This document shows, piece after piece, positions 26,974 through 35,885 of a DNA stretch of 64,000 bases. The notes under the pieces are model-generated. The model was not told the DNA's origin. It was given only the letters and a program-made list of their open reading frames with translations, and did not search any database. Made by a program: the position numbers and the translations under genes. This DNA is from Hyphomicrobiales bacterium. Its GTDB lineage: Bacteria > Pseudomonadota > Alphaproteobacteria > Rhizobiales > Rhizobiaceae. The DNA is taken from NCBI GenBank assembly GCA_900472605.1, contig UCJD01000020.1, positions 228,804 to 292,803 on the forward strand. The letters run 5' to 3'. How positions within the stretch are numbered: the first letter of the stretch is position 1; each line of letters begins with the position of its first letter.

Positions 26974-28278
26974 ATGAATGCCCGCATACTCTTTCTCGCC
27001 GGCCTGCTTGGCGCCACCGCGCTCGGCAGCACTGGCGCATTTGCCCAGGACAGCGCCGCCTGTACCGGCGAGACCGTGACACTGCGCATTCTGCGCACAC
27101 CGGGGAACTACCCCTATCCGGCGCCGATGGAGGCCTGGCAGAAGGAAAACCCCTGCGTTAAGTTCGAGATCAACGAAGTTCCGTTCGCCCAGCTTGCCGA
27201 CACCATCTCCGTCCAGGCCGCCAGCTCCAACCCGCCTGACGTGCTGGTCTATGACGGCCCGAACACGCAATCCTACGCCGCCTCCGGCATCCTCCTGCCC
27301 CTGACCAAGTACCTGCCTAAGGGCTGGGACGAGGACATCCTTCCCGCGACCAAGGCAGAGCACAGCTACGAAGGCGAGGTCTATTCGCCCGGCATCGAGC
27401 AGACCACGGTCGCCATGTACTACAACAAGAAACTCGTCGAAGCCGCCGGCATCAAGCCGCCGCAGACGCTCGACAAGGCCTGGACCTGGCCGGAAGCACT
27501 GGCTGCGTTCAAGGCCTGCCAGCAGGGCCCGGCCGGCGCACCGAGCGTCTGGGGCCTCGGCCCGACCCGCTTCGGCAACGGCCAGCCCGGCCTCGTCTAC
27601 CAGGACCTGATCTACCAGCGCTCCGCCGGCGACCCCAAGGCCGACCCGGAAAGCTCCGCCTACAAGACCTTCTGGGCGCTGTCCAAGGACGGCAAGTCGG
27701 TCGAAGGATACCTGAACACGCCGGAAGCGGTTGAAGCACTGAAGTTCTATCAGTCGCTCTTCAACTCCGAAGGCGTCGCGCCCAAGGTCGGCATTCCGAA
27801 CGCCTTCTTCGACGGCAAGGCCTGCTTCTACATCGATACGCCGGCCGCCGGCAGCGCGCTCATCAAGGATCCGAAGATCGAGTGGGGCATCACCCCGATC
27901 CCGTATTTCAAGACCCCGATCGTCCACACCGGCTCGACCACAATCGGCGCAACGGCGCGCTCCAAGCATGCCGATATCGCGGCCAAGTTCGTGGTCGACA
28001 TGTCGACGGGTGAATACGCCTACATGAACGTCAGCCAGCGCGGCAATCTTCCGACGCTAAAGAGCCTGTTCCCACGCTTCGAGACCTACAACGCCTATCC
28101 GATGAAGGTCTTCGTCGACCAGCTGCAGGAATGGGGCCAGCCGCGTCCTCCGGGCCCGAAGTTCGCCCAGTACGACAAGCTCGTCACCGATGCGCTGCGT
28201 GCGGTTGCCTTCGGCGGCGATCCGGCCGACCTGATGGCGGACGCCGAGAAGAAGGTACAGCGGATCCTCGATCGCTAA
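26974..28278 (+). CDS. ABC transporter solute-binding protein, family 1 (CUT1)
   Basis: The 434-residue periplasmic protein has a signal peptide (MNARILFLAGLLGATALGST, cleavage near AQ-DS at about residue 25). It shows the family 1 pattern, with ASSNPPDVLVYDGPNTQSYAA, TTVAMYYNKKLVEAAG and FFDGKACFYIDTPAAGSALI. The family mostly binds sugars, glycerol phosphates or polyamines. The ATG has AAGGAGAACAGCTG directly upstream, an excellent ribosome site, as expected for an abundant binding protein. Ligand unknown. Confidence 0.92.
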   Translation: MNARILFLAGLLGATALGSTGAFAQDSAACTGETVTLRILRTPGNYPYPAPMEAWQKENPCVKFEINEVPFAQLADTISVQAASSNPPDVLVYDGPNTQSYAASGILLPLTKYLPKGWDEDILPATKAEHSYEGEVYSPGIEQTTVAMYYNKKLVEAAGIKPPQTLDKAWTWPEALAAFKACQQGPAGAPSVWGLGPTRFGNGQPGLVYQDLIYQRSAGDPKADPESSAYKTFWALSKDGKSVEGYLNTPEAVEALKFYQSLFNSEGVAPKVGIPNAFFDGKACFYIDTPAAGSALIKDPKIEWGITPIPYFKTPIVHTGSTTIGATARSKHADIAAKFVVDMSTGEYAYMNVSQRGNLPTLKSLFPRFETYNAYPMKVFVDQLQEWGQPRPPGPKFAQYDKLVTDALRAVAFGGDPADLMADAEKKVQRILDR

Positions 28279-28293
28279 GCATTGGACGCAAGA

Positions 28294-29232
28294 ATGTCGG
28301 TCTCAAATACCCTATCCATGGCCTCGGCCAAACCAAGAACGCGAAAGCCCGCTACCAGGCGGCAAAAGCGGGATTGGCTGTTTGCGGCCGGCTTCCTTGC
28401 GCCGTTCATGATCCTGTTGCTGGTCTTCCAGTACGTGCCTTTGCTCGTCATGGCCCGCAACAGCGTCTATGACTACTCCCTGCTCAACCCGGCCGCAGCC
28501 AAGTTCGTCGGGTTGCGCAACTTCACCGACATGATCGATTATGACGATGCCGCCGTCTCCTTCGGCGTCACCTTCCTCTTTGCGCTCGGCGTCGTCGTCT
28601 TCGTCATTCCGGTCGCCTTCTCGCTGGCGCTCTTCCTCAATTCCAAGCTGCCCGCCCGCGGCCTTGTCCGCACCATGATCATGCTGCCGGTCGTGACCTC
28701 CTCGGTGGTCGTCGCCACCATGTGGTCCTTCCTGCTCGACCCGTCGAACGGGCTGATCAACGGCGTCCTGAACATCGTCGGCATCGGCAACCAGCCCTTC
28801 CTCACCTCGACAAGCCAGGCGCTTCCGGCATTGATCGCGATGACGCTCTGGCAACAGGTCGGCTTCGGCGCCATCCTGTTTCTGGCCGGCCTGCAGGGCC
28901 TGCCGGTAGAACTGACGGAGGCCGCACGCATCGATGGCGCGACGCGCCGCCAGGTACTCTGGAACGTGACGATCCCTCTGCTTTCCCGCACGACACTCTT
29001 CGTCGTCGTGATCATGACGGTCTTCTCGCTGCAGGCCTTCGCGCCGGCATTCCTGATGACCCAGGGCGGACCGCAGGAAAGCACCAATCTGATCGTCTAT
29101 CACATCTACAATACCGCCTTCATCATGCAGCAGGCTGGCTACGCTTCCGCGCTGTCGGTGGCACTGTTGCTCGTGGTGCTCGCCATCTCCATGGCGCAGA
29201 TGGCCCTGCTCCGCTCCCGCTGGAACTACTGA
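28294..29232 (+). CDS. ABC transporter permease, CUT1 (MalF/UgpA-like)
   Basis: The product has about 312 residues and six membrane segments, with a basic N-terminal tail. It has the EAA loop ELTEAARIDGATRRQVLWNVTIPLL near residue 210. I use the ATG at 28294; the open frame also contains a TTG at 28282 just after the previous stop, and neither has a strong ribosome site, so coupling to the upstream gene is likely. It pairs with the next permease. Confidence 0.9.
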   Translation: MSVSNTLSMASAKPRTRKPATRRQKRDWLFAAGFLAPFMILLLVFQYVPLLVMARNSVYDYSLLNPAAAKFVGLRNFTDMIDYDDAAVSFGVTFLFALGVVVFVIPVAFSLALFLNSKLPARGLVRTMIMLPVVTSSVVVATMWSFLLDPSNGLINGVLNIVGIGNQPFLTSTSQALPALIAMTLWQQVGFGAILFLAGLQGLPVELTEAARIDGATRRQVLWNVTIPLLSRTTLFVVVIMTVFSLQAFAPAFLMTQGGPQESTNLIVYHIYNTAFIMQQAGYASALSVALLLVVLAISMAQMALLRSRWNY

Positions 29233-29233
29233 C

Positions 29234-30079
29234 ATGAAGAAGCAACATCTCAGGCGCGGCTTCATGGTCGCCCTCGTCATCGTCGTCATCCTATGCTGCT
29301 TCTTGGCACCCTATGCCTGGATCGTCTCATCATCCTTCAAGAACCAGCTCACGCTGTTCAACGATGTTACGCCGCTCTCCTGGCGCGCCTTCCTGCCGGT
29401 CGAGGGAACGTTCGAGAACTATCGGACGCTGTTCGAGCGCACCAATGTGCTGACGGCGCTTCTGAACACCGCCATCGTCGCCGGCGGGCAGGTGGCGCTG
29501 ACGCTGCTGCTCTGTTCAATGGCCGCCTACTCGCTGACGCGCATCCGCTTTCCCGGCGCCAAGATCGTCTTCGTGCTCATCCTGCTCACCTTCCTGCTGC
29601 CGATCGAGGCGATGATGGTGCCGCTCTATCAGGTGGTTTCCGGCCTCGGCCTGTCCAACTCCCTGCTCGGCGTCATGATCCCCTGGATCGCCAGCCCCTT
29701 CGGCCTGTTCTTGCTGAAGCAGGCGTTCGAGGAACTGCCGGTCGAGCTCGAGGACGCCGCGCGGATTGATGGCGCCGGCCATGTGCGCATCTTCTTTTCG
29801 ATCGTGCTGCCGAACGTGAAGGTTCCGATGCTGACACTCGGCCTCATCACCTTCCTGTTTTCGTGGAACAGCTTCCTGTGGCCGCTGGTCATCGTCCAGG
29901 ATCCGGCGATCCAGGTCATCCAGGTGGCAATCGCCCAGCAGGGCTCGCCGACGCAGCTGCCGAACTGGGGCGAAACCTTTGCAGGTGCCACAGTCGCGAC
30001 CGTACCGCTCATCCTGCTCTTCCTGCTGCTGCAGAAGTATTTCACGCAGGGCATGACCACCAGTGGGATCAAGGGCTAG
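29234..30079 (+). CDS. ABC transporter permease, CUT1 (MalG/UgpE-like)
   Basis: The product has 281 residues and about six membrane segments. The EAA loop is ELEDAARIDGAGHVRIFFSIVLPNVK, and the C-terminus ends in YFTQGMTTSGIKG, the usual signature of MalG-type permeases. It starts one base after the stop of the partner permease. Together they form the channel of the 25845-30079 importer. Confidence 0.92.
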   Translation: MKKQHLRRGFMVALVIVVILCCFLAPYAWIVSSSFKNQLTLFNDVTPLSWRAFLPVEGTFENYRTLFERTNVLTALLNTAIVAGGQVALTLLLCSMAAYSLTRIRFPGAKIVFVLILLTFLLPIEAMMVPLYQVVSGLGLSNSLLGVMIPWIASPFGLFLLKQAFEELPVELEDAARIDGAGHVRIFFSIVLPNVKVPMLTLGLITFLFSWNSFLWPLVIVQDPAIQVIQVAIAQQGSPTQLPNWGETFAGATVATVPLILLFLLLQKYFTQGMTTSGIKG

Positions 30080-30082
30080 GCC

Positions 30083-30904
30083 ATGAACGCGCCGGCACAC
30101 CGCCCCGCCCCGCTTTCGACGCTGGACGCCCCGATGGGCGGACAGATCGGCTATCGCATCTTCGGCACCGAAGGCGACTGGCTGGTGCTGATCCATGGCT
30201 GGTGCGGCAATGCCGAACATTGGGACGGGATCGCGCCCGAACTCGCGCGCGATCATCGGGTACTCGCGGTCTCGCACCCGGGCTTCGGCGGAATGCTCCC
30301 GCCGCCGCCGGCTGGCCAGACGATCCGGGCGATGGGCGCCGCCGTCGCGCATCTGTTGGCCCAGCTCGGTATCGAAGGCGCGACGCTTATCGGCCACTCG
30401 ATGGGCGGCCCGATCATGACCGAGGTCGCAATCATCGCGCCGGATCGCGTCAAAGCTTTAATCGGGCTCGATACGCTGACGGACAGAGATTATTACGGTC
30501 GCGTCCCCGACGACGAGCTCGTCAGACGCCACGAGGATTTCGCCGCCGACTACGCGGGCCGCATGCGCGCGATGATCGATATCATCGTGCATCCCTCAAC
30601 GGACGATGGGATGCGTCAGACAATTACCGGCGGTATGATCGCATCGGCTCCTGCGGCCTTCGCTCTTGACGTCAAGGACGACATCTTCGCCTGGGACGCG
30701 GAAGAGCGTTGGCCCTTGGTCACCTGCCCGGCCGTCATGCTCAATTCGGCATGGGTCGCGAGACTGGCGGATCCCAAGCCGATGGCCTGTTTCAGCAACG
30801 TCGCTGTCGTCGAATATGACTCAGGTCACTTCCCGATGATCGAAGCTCCCGTGATGATTGTGGAAAAGCTCCGAACCTGTCTCTCCACAATCGTATACCC
30901 ATAA
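30083..30904 (+). CDS. Alpha/beta-fold hydrolase, 273 aa
   Basis: This is a cytoplasmic hydrolase with HGWCGNAEHW (oxyanion region), nucleophile elbow GHSMGG (about residue 112) and catalytic histidine in DSGHFPMIEAP near the C-terminus. It lies 3 bp after the permease gene, so it is part of the ABC operon and probably acts on the imported compound. It is unlike the other alpha/beta hydrolase at 22695-23573 in both length and elbow, so the pathway may use two hydrolytic steps. Confidence 0.88.
   Translation: MNAPAHRPAPLSTLDAPMGGQIGYRIFGTEGDWLVLIHGWCGNAEHWDGIAPELARDHRVLAVSHPGFGGMLPPPPAGQTIRAMGAAVAHLLAQLGIEGATLIGHSMGGPIMTEVAIIAPDRVKALIGLDTLTDRDYYGRVPDDELVRRHEDFAADYAGRMRAMIDIIVHPSTDDGMRQTITGGMIASAPAAFALDVKDDIFAWDAEERWPLVTCPAVMLNSAWVARLADPKPMACFSNVAVVEYDSGHFPMIEAPVMIVEKLRTCLSTIVYP
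30891..30898. promoter_or_regulatory. GTATACGA element upstream of the GntR gene
   Basis: TCGTATAC here is the reverse complement of GTATACGA in the operator candidate at 25748-25759. It lies 43 bp before the GntR start, inside the end of the hydrolase gene. An autoregulatory site is possible; the match is only 8 bases. Confidence 0.3.
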
Positions 30905-30941
30905 TCGCCCCATTGAATGCACCGCAAAAAGAAACGTATAA

Positions 30942-31709
30942 ATGCCGCCAGCAAAGTACAAATTGGCCATTCGCAGTTCCGCGAGAGGAGTGACCGCATT
31001 GGATCAGGATGACACGCGTCTGCCCGAAGCGGCAAACGGGATGCGCGCTCCGACCCGCGCCGGAGAGCTGCGTGAACAGCTCGAGCAGATGATCCTGGAC
31101 GGTAGACTCGCTCCTGGCGAGCGGCTGGACGAGATGGAACTCGCGCGCCGCTTCGGTCTTTCTCGTACGCCGGTGCGCGAAGCCATCAAGGCGCTGCTGG
31201 CAATCGGCCTCGTCGAGACACGCGGCCGCCAGGGGACCCACGTTGCGCTCCTCTCCATTCCAGCGCTGATCGAGATGTTCGACGTGATGTCGGCACTCGA
31301 AGGTCTCTGTGCCCGGCTCGCCGCCCGCCGCGCGACACCTGCCGAACGCGCCGGCATGCGCAAAGTGCATGAGGAATTGGTCGAAGCCTACAACTCCGGT
31401 GATCCCGTTGAGTTCTACAAGGTGAACCAGAAGTTCCACGACCAGCTTTACGAAGCTGCCCACACGCATTTCATCGCGGACCAGGCGATCCAGCTTCGTC
31501 GCCGCATCGGCGCTTACCGCATGCGGGCAACCTACCAGCCCGGTCGCATGCTCGGCACGCTCACCGAGCACGTCCGCATCATGGATGCAATCGACGTCGG
31601 CGATCCGGAAGCGGCCCGCAAGGCGGCCAGCGATCACGTCCAGCTTCTCGGCGATCAGCTGACAGACTTCATATCGTCGCTGCCGGCGCATATGAGCCGC
31701 GCTCAGTAA
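30942..31709 (+). CDS. GntR-family transcriptional regulator (FCD/FadR type)
   Basis: The product is up to 255 residues. An N-terminal winged helix (LREQLEQMILDGRLAPGERLDEMELARRFG, then LSRTPVREAIKAL, about 40-100) is followed by an all-helical FCD ligand domain (about 105-245) with the metal-binding histidines in NQKFHDQLYEAAH and TEHVRIMDAI. Start is uncertain: ATG at 30942 has no clear ribosome site, while TTG at 30999 is preceded by AGAGGAG. It is the likely repressor of the adjacent operons, with a small organic acid as the typical effector for the family. Confidence 0.88.
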   Translation: MPPAKYKLAIRSSARGVTALDQDDTRLPEAANGMRAPTRAGELREQLEQMILDGRLAPGERLDEMELARRFGLSRTPVREAIKALLAIGLVETRGRQGTHVALLSIPALIEMFDVMSALEGLCARLAARRATPAERAGMRKVHEELVEAYNSGDPVEFYKVNQKFHDQLYEAAHTHFIADQAIQLRRRIGAYRMRATYQPGRMLGTLTEHVRIMDAIDVGDPEAARKAASDHVQLLGDQLTDFISSLPAHMSRAQ

Positions 31710-31769
31710 ACACGCACAAAGCTCTGTGCATGCAGAGGCCGGGTGCTGGCCGCGCGCAGGAGGAAACAT

Positions 31770-31871
31770 ATGCCCACGGCATCACGCCCCGTGATCCTCA
31801 ACCAGCTTGGCAGGGAACTCGGAGAACTGCTCGAAAGCATCCTTCCAGACCGGTATGTGATGTGGACGTGA
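31770..31871 (+). CDS. Small ORF of 33 codons with a strong ribosome site
   Basis: The peptide starts MPTASRPVILNQLGRELGEL and ends with YVMWT. It is preceded by AGGAGG 7 bp before the ATG, far better than most starts here. It is short for a protein and reads like the N-terminus of a larger, truncated gene, possibly a hydroxyacid-dehydrogenase-like protein, or it may be a genuine micropeptide. It follows the gntR stop by 60 bp, with a small stem-loop (CTCTG/CAGAG, 31722-31737) between. Confidence 0.4.
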   Translation: MPTASRPVILNQLGRELGELLESILPDRYVMWT

Positions 31872-31890
31872 TACTCCTGTCAGTTCCTGG

Positions 31891-32514
31891 CTAGCTATCG
31901 AGAATAGCTGCGATCCTTACCAGATCGGCAACTGACAACGCGTGCATCTTGCGCATCATGTGACCCCTATGAAGCTTTACGGTAGCCTCGGCGAGCTGAA
32001 CATCGGCTGCGATCTGCTTATTCAGCTTACCGGCAACCACCATCGTCATTATCTGCCGCTCGCGCTCGGTAAGTTTGGAATATCTCTGGCGCAGTGCTGC
32101 TGATTGATTTGCCTCGTCGCGTCGTTCGCGATCACTTGCCAATGCGCGGTTTACCGCTTCAAGCAAATCTTGCTCGCGCACCGGTTTGGTCAAGACATCG
32201 ATGGCTCCGGCCTTCATCGCGCGGACGGCCATCGCCACATCGACATGGGCGCTGATCAGCACCACGGATCGCGGATGCCGACTTTTCGCGAGCGCCTCCT
32301 GAAATTCCAGGCCGCTCTGGCCCGGCAGGCGAATGTCGAGAACAATACATCCTGCAAGATCCGGGTCGTCAACGGCAAGAAAGTCGCTGACGGAACCATG
32401 GGTTTCGGCAGTCAATCCCACGGATTCGAACAGCCCTCTCAACGCATCACGCACACTTTCATCGTCGTCGATGACGATGACCGTCGGCTGCCCTCTCTTG
32501 CGATCATCGATCAT
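31891..32514 (-). CDS. Two-component response regulator, FixJ/NarL-like
   Basis: The product has 207 residues. The receiver domain has acidic residues D16-D18, phospho-acceptor D60 (IVLDIRLPG), S88 and K110 (LTKPV). A linker leads to a LuxR-type helix-turn-helix (about 140-205: LTERERQIMTMVVAGKLNKQIAADV, then LAEATVKLHRGHMMRKM). The start at 32514 lies 11 bp inside the kinase gene, so the pair is translationally coupled. It resembles regulators such as FixJ, StyR and TodT. The probable target is the palindrome at 34508-34523. Confidence 0.92.
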   Translation of the reverse strand: MIDDRKRGQPTVIVIDDDESVRDALRGLFESVGLTAETHGSVSDFLAVDDPDLAGCIVLDIRLPGQSGLEFQEALAKSRHPRSVVLISAHVDVAMAVRAMKAGAIDVLTKPVREQDLLEAVNRALASDRERRDEANQSAALRQRYSKLTERERQIMTMVVAGKLNKQIAADVQLAEATVKLHRGHMMRKMHALSVADLVRIAAILDS

Positions 32515-34414
32515 TGTCGCGCCTGCCTTCCACCGTTGGCAAAGTGAACCGGAATTCGCTGCCAATATCGCTGTCTTTCGCCGAGATCCAGATTCGGCCG
32601 CCGTGTGCCTCAACGATCGAACGGCATATGGAAAGGCCCATCCCGATTCCGTCGGTTTTCGTGCTGTAGAATGCCTCGAACACGCGATCCATTTCGCCCA
32701 CTGAAACACCGCGGCCGGTGTCCGAGACGCTGACTGTCACAAGACGCGGCTCACCCAAGGCACAGCGTATATCGATACGCCTCTCCCTTGAGGAAGCCGT
32801 CATCGCTTCGGCGCTGTTCATGACCAGGTTCAGCACGACTTGCTGTATCTGCGTTCGGTCACCAAGGACGGCGACAGGAAGGTCCGGCATAGCCAGATTG
32901 ACTTCAATCGCGCGTTTCTGGAGCTCTCCCCGCAGCAGATCGAGAACGTCGCGCACCGCGGAGGTCAATTCGGTCTGCTCGATCTTTGCCGGCAGCTTTT
33001 GAGCCATTGCTTTGATACTGGCGACGATGTCTCCGGCGCGATGGCCATCTTTCATGATTCTCTCGGCAGCCAGCCGGGCCTGTGCCAGATCGGTGTTGCC
33101 GGGCTGCAGCCAGCGCAGGCAGGTACCGGCATTTGTCACGATCGCCATCAACGGCTGGTTGACCTCATGTGCGATCGATACCGCAAGTTCCCCTGCAGCC
33201 GTCAACCGCGTGACATGCGCCAAGTCACTCTGGCTCTGCCGCAACGATTCTTCCGCACGTTTGCGGTCCTCGATATCGACGACCACGCCATACCACCTGA
33301 TTACATTTCCATCGGGATCCATGAGCGGATTCTGCCGGAGATTGAACCATCGGTATTCGCCGTCGGCGCGTCTGATCCGCGCATCGACAGAGCGACCACG
33401 TTTCGACCGTAGTATCTCTTCCCAGGCGGTGCGCATCAGCTCGATGTCATCAGGATGAAACATTCGATAGAAACCAAATCCGACAATCTCCTCGAAGGGC
33501 AGCCCGACGAAATCGATAAGGTTCTGGTTCCAGTATTCCAGGCGGCCATCAGGCGTGCAGGACCAGGCCATGGCCGGTATGGTGTTGACAATGAGATTGA
33601 GCTTCCGCTCGCTCTCCCGTAAGGCCGCCTCGCTTTCGCGCAGCGCATCCTCGGCAGATTGCAGGTCCTCAATATCGATATTGACGCCAAACCAGCGTTG
33701 CGTGCCATTGGCATCGATCAGCTTGCAGCCCGAAAAATAGAACCATCTGTAGCGCCCGTCCGCCCCGCGGATACGACCCTTGAGAACAGTGTGGTCGGAA
33801 TGTGCGAGATCGCGTTTCCAGATGTCCACCATGCCTGGGATATCATCTGGATGGTAAAGGTCGAGAAAGCCCCAGCCGAGTACCTTTTCGGCCGGGAGGC
33901 CGGCGTAATCCAACCAACTTTGATTGACGAAATCGGCGCTACCGTCCGGGCGGGCCGACCAGACGAGGACCGGCAGGGAATTGATGATCAGGCTGAGATT
34001 TTCTTCGCTTGCGGCAAGTGCCGTTTTCGTTGCCTGTAGCGCATCTTCGGCCTGCTTTCGGTCCTCGATATCCAGAACGACGCCATACCAGCGCTCGACA
34101 TTGCCTTCGGCATCCAGCCGCGGTTTCTGTCGCAACGTGCACCAGCGATATTTGCCGTCCTGACGCCGAATCCTCCCAACGACCTCTCGGGCGCGTCGCG
34201 ATGCCATAATGCTATGCCACTCCTCGGCAAGCCGCGCGGTGTCGTCCGGGTGGAAGATTCCGTAAAAGCGTACGCCGGAGATTGCATCCAACGGCGCGCC
34301 GATAAACTCGAGGAAGTGCTGGTTGGCGAAATCCAGCAGACCATCCGACGTCGCGGACCAAACCATCGCGGGTATCAGATCGACAATGGGATCGGCTTCC
34401 GGTTTTCTATCCAC
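32504..34414 (-). CDS. Soluble PAS-PAS-PAS histidine kinase
   Basis: The product has 636 residues without membrane segments, so it is a cytoplasmic sensor. Three PAS domains with PAC tails occupy about 10-120, 140-250 and 270-387; each ends in a (V/N)xDIED motif. The HisKA domain has H416 in SIAHEVNQPL, and the HATPase domain has NLVMNSAEAM, VSDTGRGVS and GIGMGLSICRS. The PAS domains show no heme-binding His motif that I recognise, so the signal is unknown. The FixL-like kinase core matches the FixJ-like partner encoded next to it. Confidence 0.93.
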   Translation of the reverse strand: MDRKPEADPIVDLIPAMVWSATSDGLLDFANQHFLEFIGAPLDAISGVRFYGIFHPDDTARLAEEWHSIMASRRAREVVGRIRRQDGKYRWCTLRQKPRLDAEGNVERWYGVVLDIEDRKQAEDALQATKTALAASEENLSLIINSLPVLVWSARPDGSADFVNQSWLDYAGLPAEKVLGWGFLDLYHPDDIPGMVDIWKRDLAHSDHTVLKGRIRGADGRYRWFYFSGCKLIDANGTQRWFGVNIDIEDLQSAEDALRESEAALRESERKLNLIVNTIPAMAWSCTPDGRLEYWNQNLIDFVGLPFEEIVGFGFYRMFHPDDIELMRTAWEEILRSKRGRSVDARIRRADGEYRWFNLRQNPLMDPDGNVIRWYGVVVDIEDRKRAEESLRQSQSDLAHVTRLTAAGELAVSIAHEVNQPLMAIVTNAGTCLRWLQPGNTDLAQARLAAERIMKDGHRAGDIVASIKAMAQKLPAKIEQTELTSAVRDVLDLLRGELQKRAIEVNLAMPDLPVAVLGDRTQIQQVVLNLVMNSAEAMTASSRERRIDIRCALGEPRLVTVSVSDTGRGVSVGEMDRVFEAFYSTKTDGIGMGLSICRSIVEAHGGRIWISAKDSDIGSEFRFTLPTVEGRRDNDR

Positions 34415-34809
34415 AACATGCTCCGCGCAGAGTTTGCGACACCCAAGCTGCCAACGCCTCGGGTGAAATTCTTACGGGATTTCTATGTGTTACGTAAGAA
34501 CCAATCGATAGACCAAGGTCTATGTCTGCAAACCCATGGTCTAGTTGCACGGGACGTAGATCGCAATTGAGAGTGATCATGATCCGACTTAATCGTTACA
34601 CATCGATCGGCTCGCCAGTTGTATCATTCAAGTTGAAAACGAGCATCGAAACCCGGCGCGGCGCGGTCACGGAGGATGTGGCGGCGATGCACCTCAATTC
34701 TAAGGATCAGTGCCGGGCCGCGTTTGTCGCGGCGATGGCGTCACCACCCGCCCGCACAGGCGGGCACATTTGACGAAGCCCTTCGTTCCATCTCCACCAA
34801 TGGGGAACC
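34415..34809. other. 395-bp divergent region between the kinase and the exported hydrolase gene
   Basis: It contains the 16-bp palindrome at 34508-34523, the sequence GTTACGTAAG near 34490 and a second partial half-site (CCATGGTCTAG, 34534-34544). A GC stem-loop CCCGCC/GGCGGG (34747-34764) lies 46 bp before the hydrolase ATG. Short open frames here lack ribosome sites and coding character. Confidence 0.6.
34508..34523. promoter_or_regulatory. Perfect inverted repeat, candidate response-regulator box
   Basis: ATAGACC-AA-GGTCTAT is a perfect 7-bp inverted repeat. It differs at three positions from the ATAAACCATGGTTTAT box recalled for StyR-type regulators, which belong to the same family as the regulator at 31891-32514. 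It lies 94 bp before the kinase start and about 287 bp before the hydrolase start. Confidence 0.55.
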
Positions 34810-35787
34810 ATGATGCGTAGTTTGATTTTATGCCTGATGCTGGCAACCGCCACCATGACGACCGTGACAGCCCTGAGCACCGGCCCCGCAATAGCTACGG
34901 CCGACGTTCGCAAAGCCCCGGTTCCTGTCCACTACAGAACCGCTAATATCCAGGGCATCGATATTTTCTACCGGGAAGCCGGTCCCGCCGACGCTCCGGT
35001 CGTTCTGCTGCTGCACGGTTTTCCGACCTCTTCCCACATGTTCCGCAACCTGATCCCGCTTCTTGCGGATCGCTACCATGTCATTGCGCCGGATTATCCC
35101 GGCTACGGCCAGAGTGCTGCCCCCGACCACGACAAATTTTCCTACACGTTTGCCGGAACCACCGATATCGTGAACAAGTTGCTCGATCATTTGGCCGTCA
35201 AGAGCTACGCCATGTATGTCATGGATTATGGTGCGCCGGTGGGCTATCGCTTGGCGCTGAAACATCCGGAACGCGTCAGCGGGCTGATCATCCAGAACGG
35301 TAACGCCTATGACGAAGGTCTGAAAGAGTTTTGGGATCCGATCAAGACCTACTGGTCCGACGGATCGGCAAAGAGCCGCGAAGCACTCAATGGTCTCGTC
35401 ACGCTCGAAACCACGAAATTCCAATATACCGACGGCATGGAAGACGTGTCGCGCATCAGCCCCGACAATTGGGTTCACGACCAGGCTCTGTTGGACCGGC
35501 CCGGCAACCGGGACATCCAGCTCGACATGCTATACGACTACCGCACAAATGTGCCGCTCTACCCCGATTTCCAGCGCTTCTTTCGCGAGCGCAAACCACC
35601 CACGCTGATCATCTGGGGCAAGAATGACTACATCTTCCCCGAGGCGGGCGCTCACCCCTACCTCAGAGACCTTCCAAAGGCCGAGGTCCATATCTTGAAT
35701 TCAGGCCATTTCCTTCTGGAGGAAAAGCTCGACGTCGCTGCGCCACTTATCAATGATTTTCTGGATCGCATTATCGCGAGCAAGTGA
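34810..35787 (+). CDS. Exported alpha/beta hydrolase, epoxide hydrolase/haloalkane dehalogenase-like
   Basis: The 325-residue protein begins with a signal peptide (about residues 1-31, ending GPAIATA-DV), so it is probably periplasmic. The active site is of the Asp-nucleophile type: HGFPTSSHMF (oxyanion), VMDYGAPVG with Asp where serine hydrolases have Ser, an acidic residue in WGKNDYIF and histidine in NSGHFLLEE. This fits epoxide or C-halogen hydrolysis. The substrate is unknown. It heads a three-gene plus-strand cluster, divergent from the two-component genes. Confidence 0.87.
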   Translation: MMRSLILCLMLATATMTTVTALSTGPAIATADVRKAPVPVHYRTANIQGIDIFYREAGPADAPVVLLLHGFPTSSHMFRNLIPLLADRYHVIAPDYPGYGQSAAPDHDKFSYTFAGTTDIVNKLLDHLAVKSYAMYVMDYGAPVGYRLALKHPERVSGLIIQNGNAYDEGLKEFWDPIKTYWSDGSAKSREALNGLVTLETTKFQYTDGMEDVSRISPDNWVHDQALLDRPGNRDIQLDMLYDYRTNVPLYPDFQRFFRERKPPTLIIWGKNDYIFPEAGAHPYLRDLPKAEVHILNSGHFLLEEKLDVAAPLINDFLDRIIASK

Positions 35788-35808
35788 TGCTCCAGGCTGC
35801 CGGTTAAA

Positions 35809-35844
35809 GGTGCGATCGAGGCTCAGGCCAGCTAGGATCGCACC
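35809..35844. repeat. Intercistronic stem-loop
   Basis: GGTGCGATC (35809-35817) pairs with GATCGCACC (35836-35844) around an 18-nt loop, between the hydrolase and the PNPOx-like gene. No T-run follows, so it may stabilise or partly terminate the transcript. Confidence 0.5.
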
Positions 35845-35885
35845 GCCGCGCAGCAAGGCAGGCACCCGAAATTCGGAGATCACCG

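Noticed and set aside
34522..34773. 83-codon open frame in the kinase-hydrolase gap
   Set aside because: No ribosome site, no conserved pattern, and it overlaps the regulatory palindrome.
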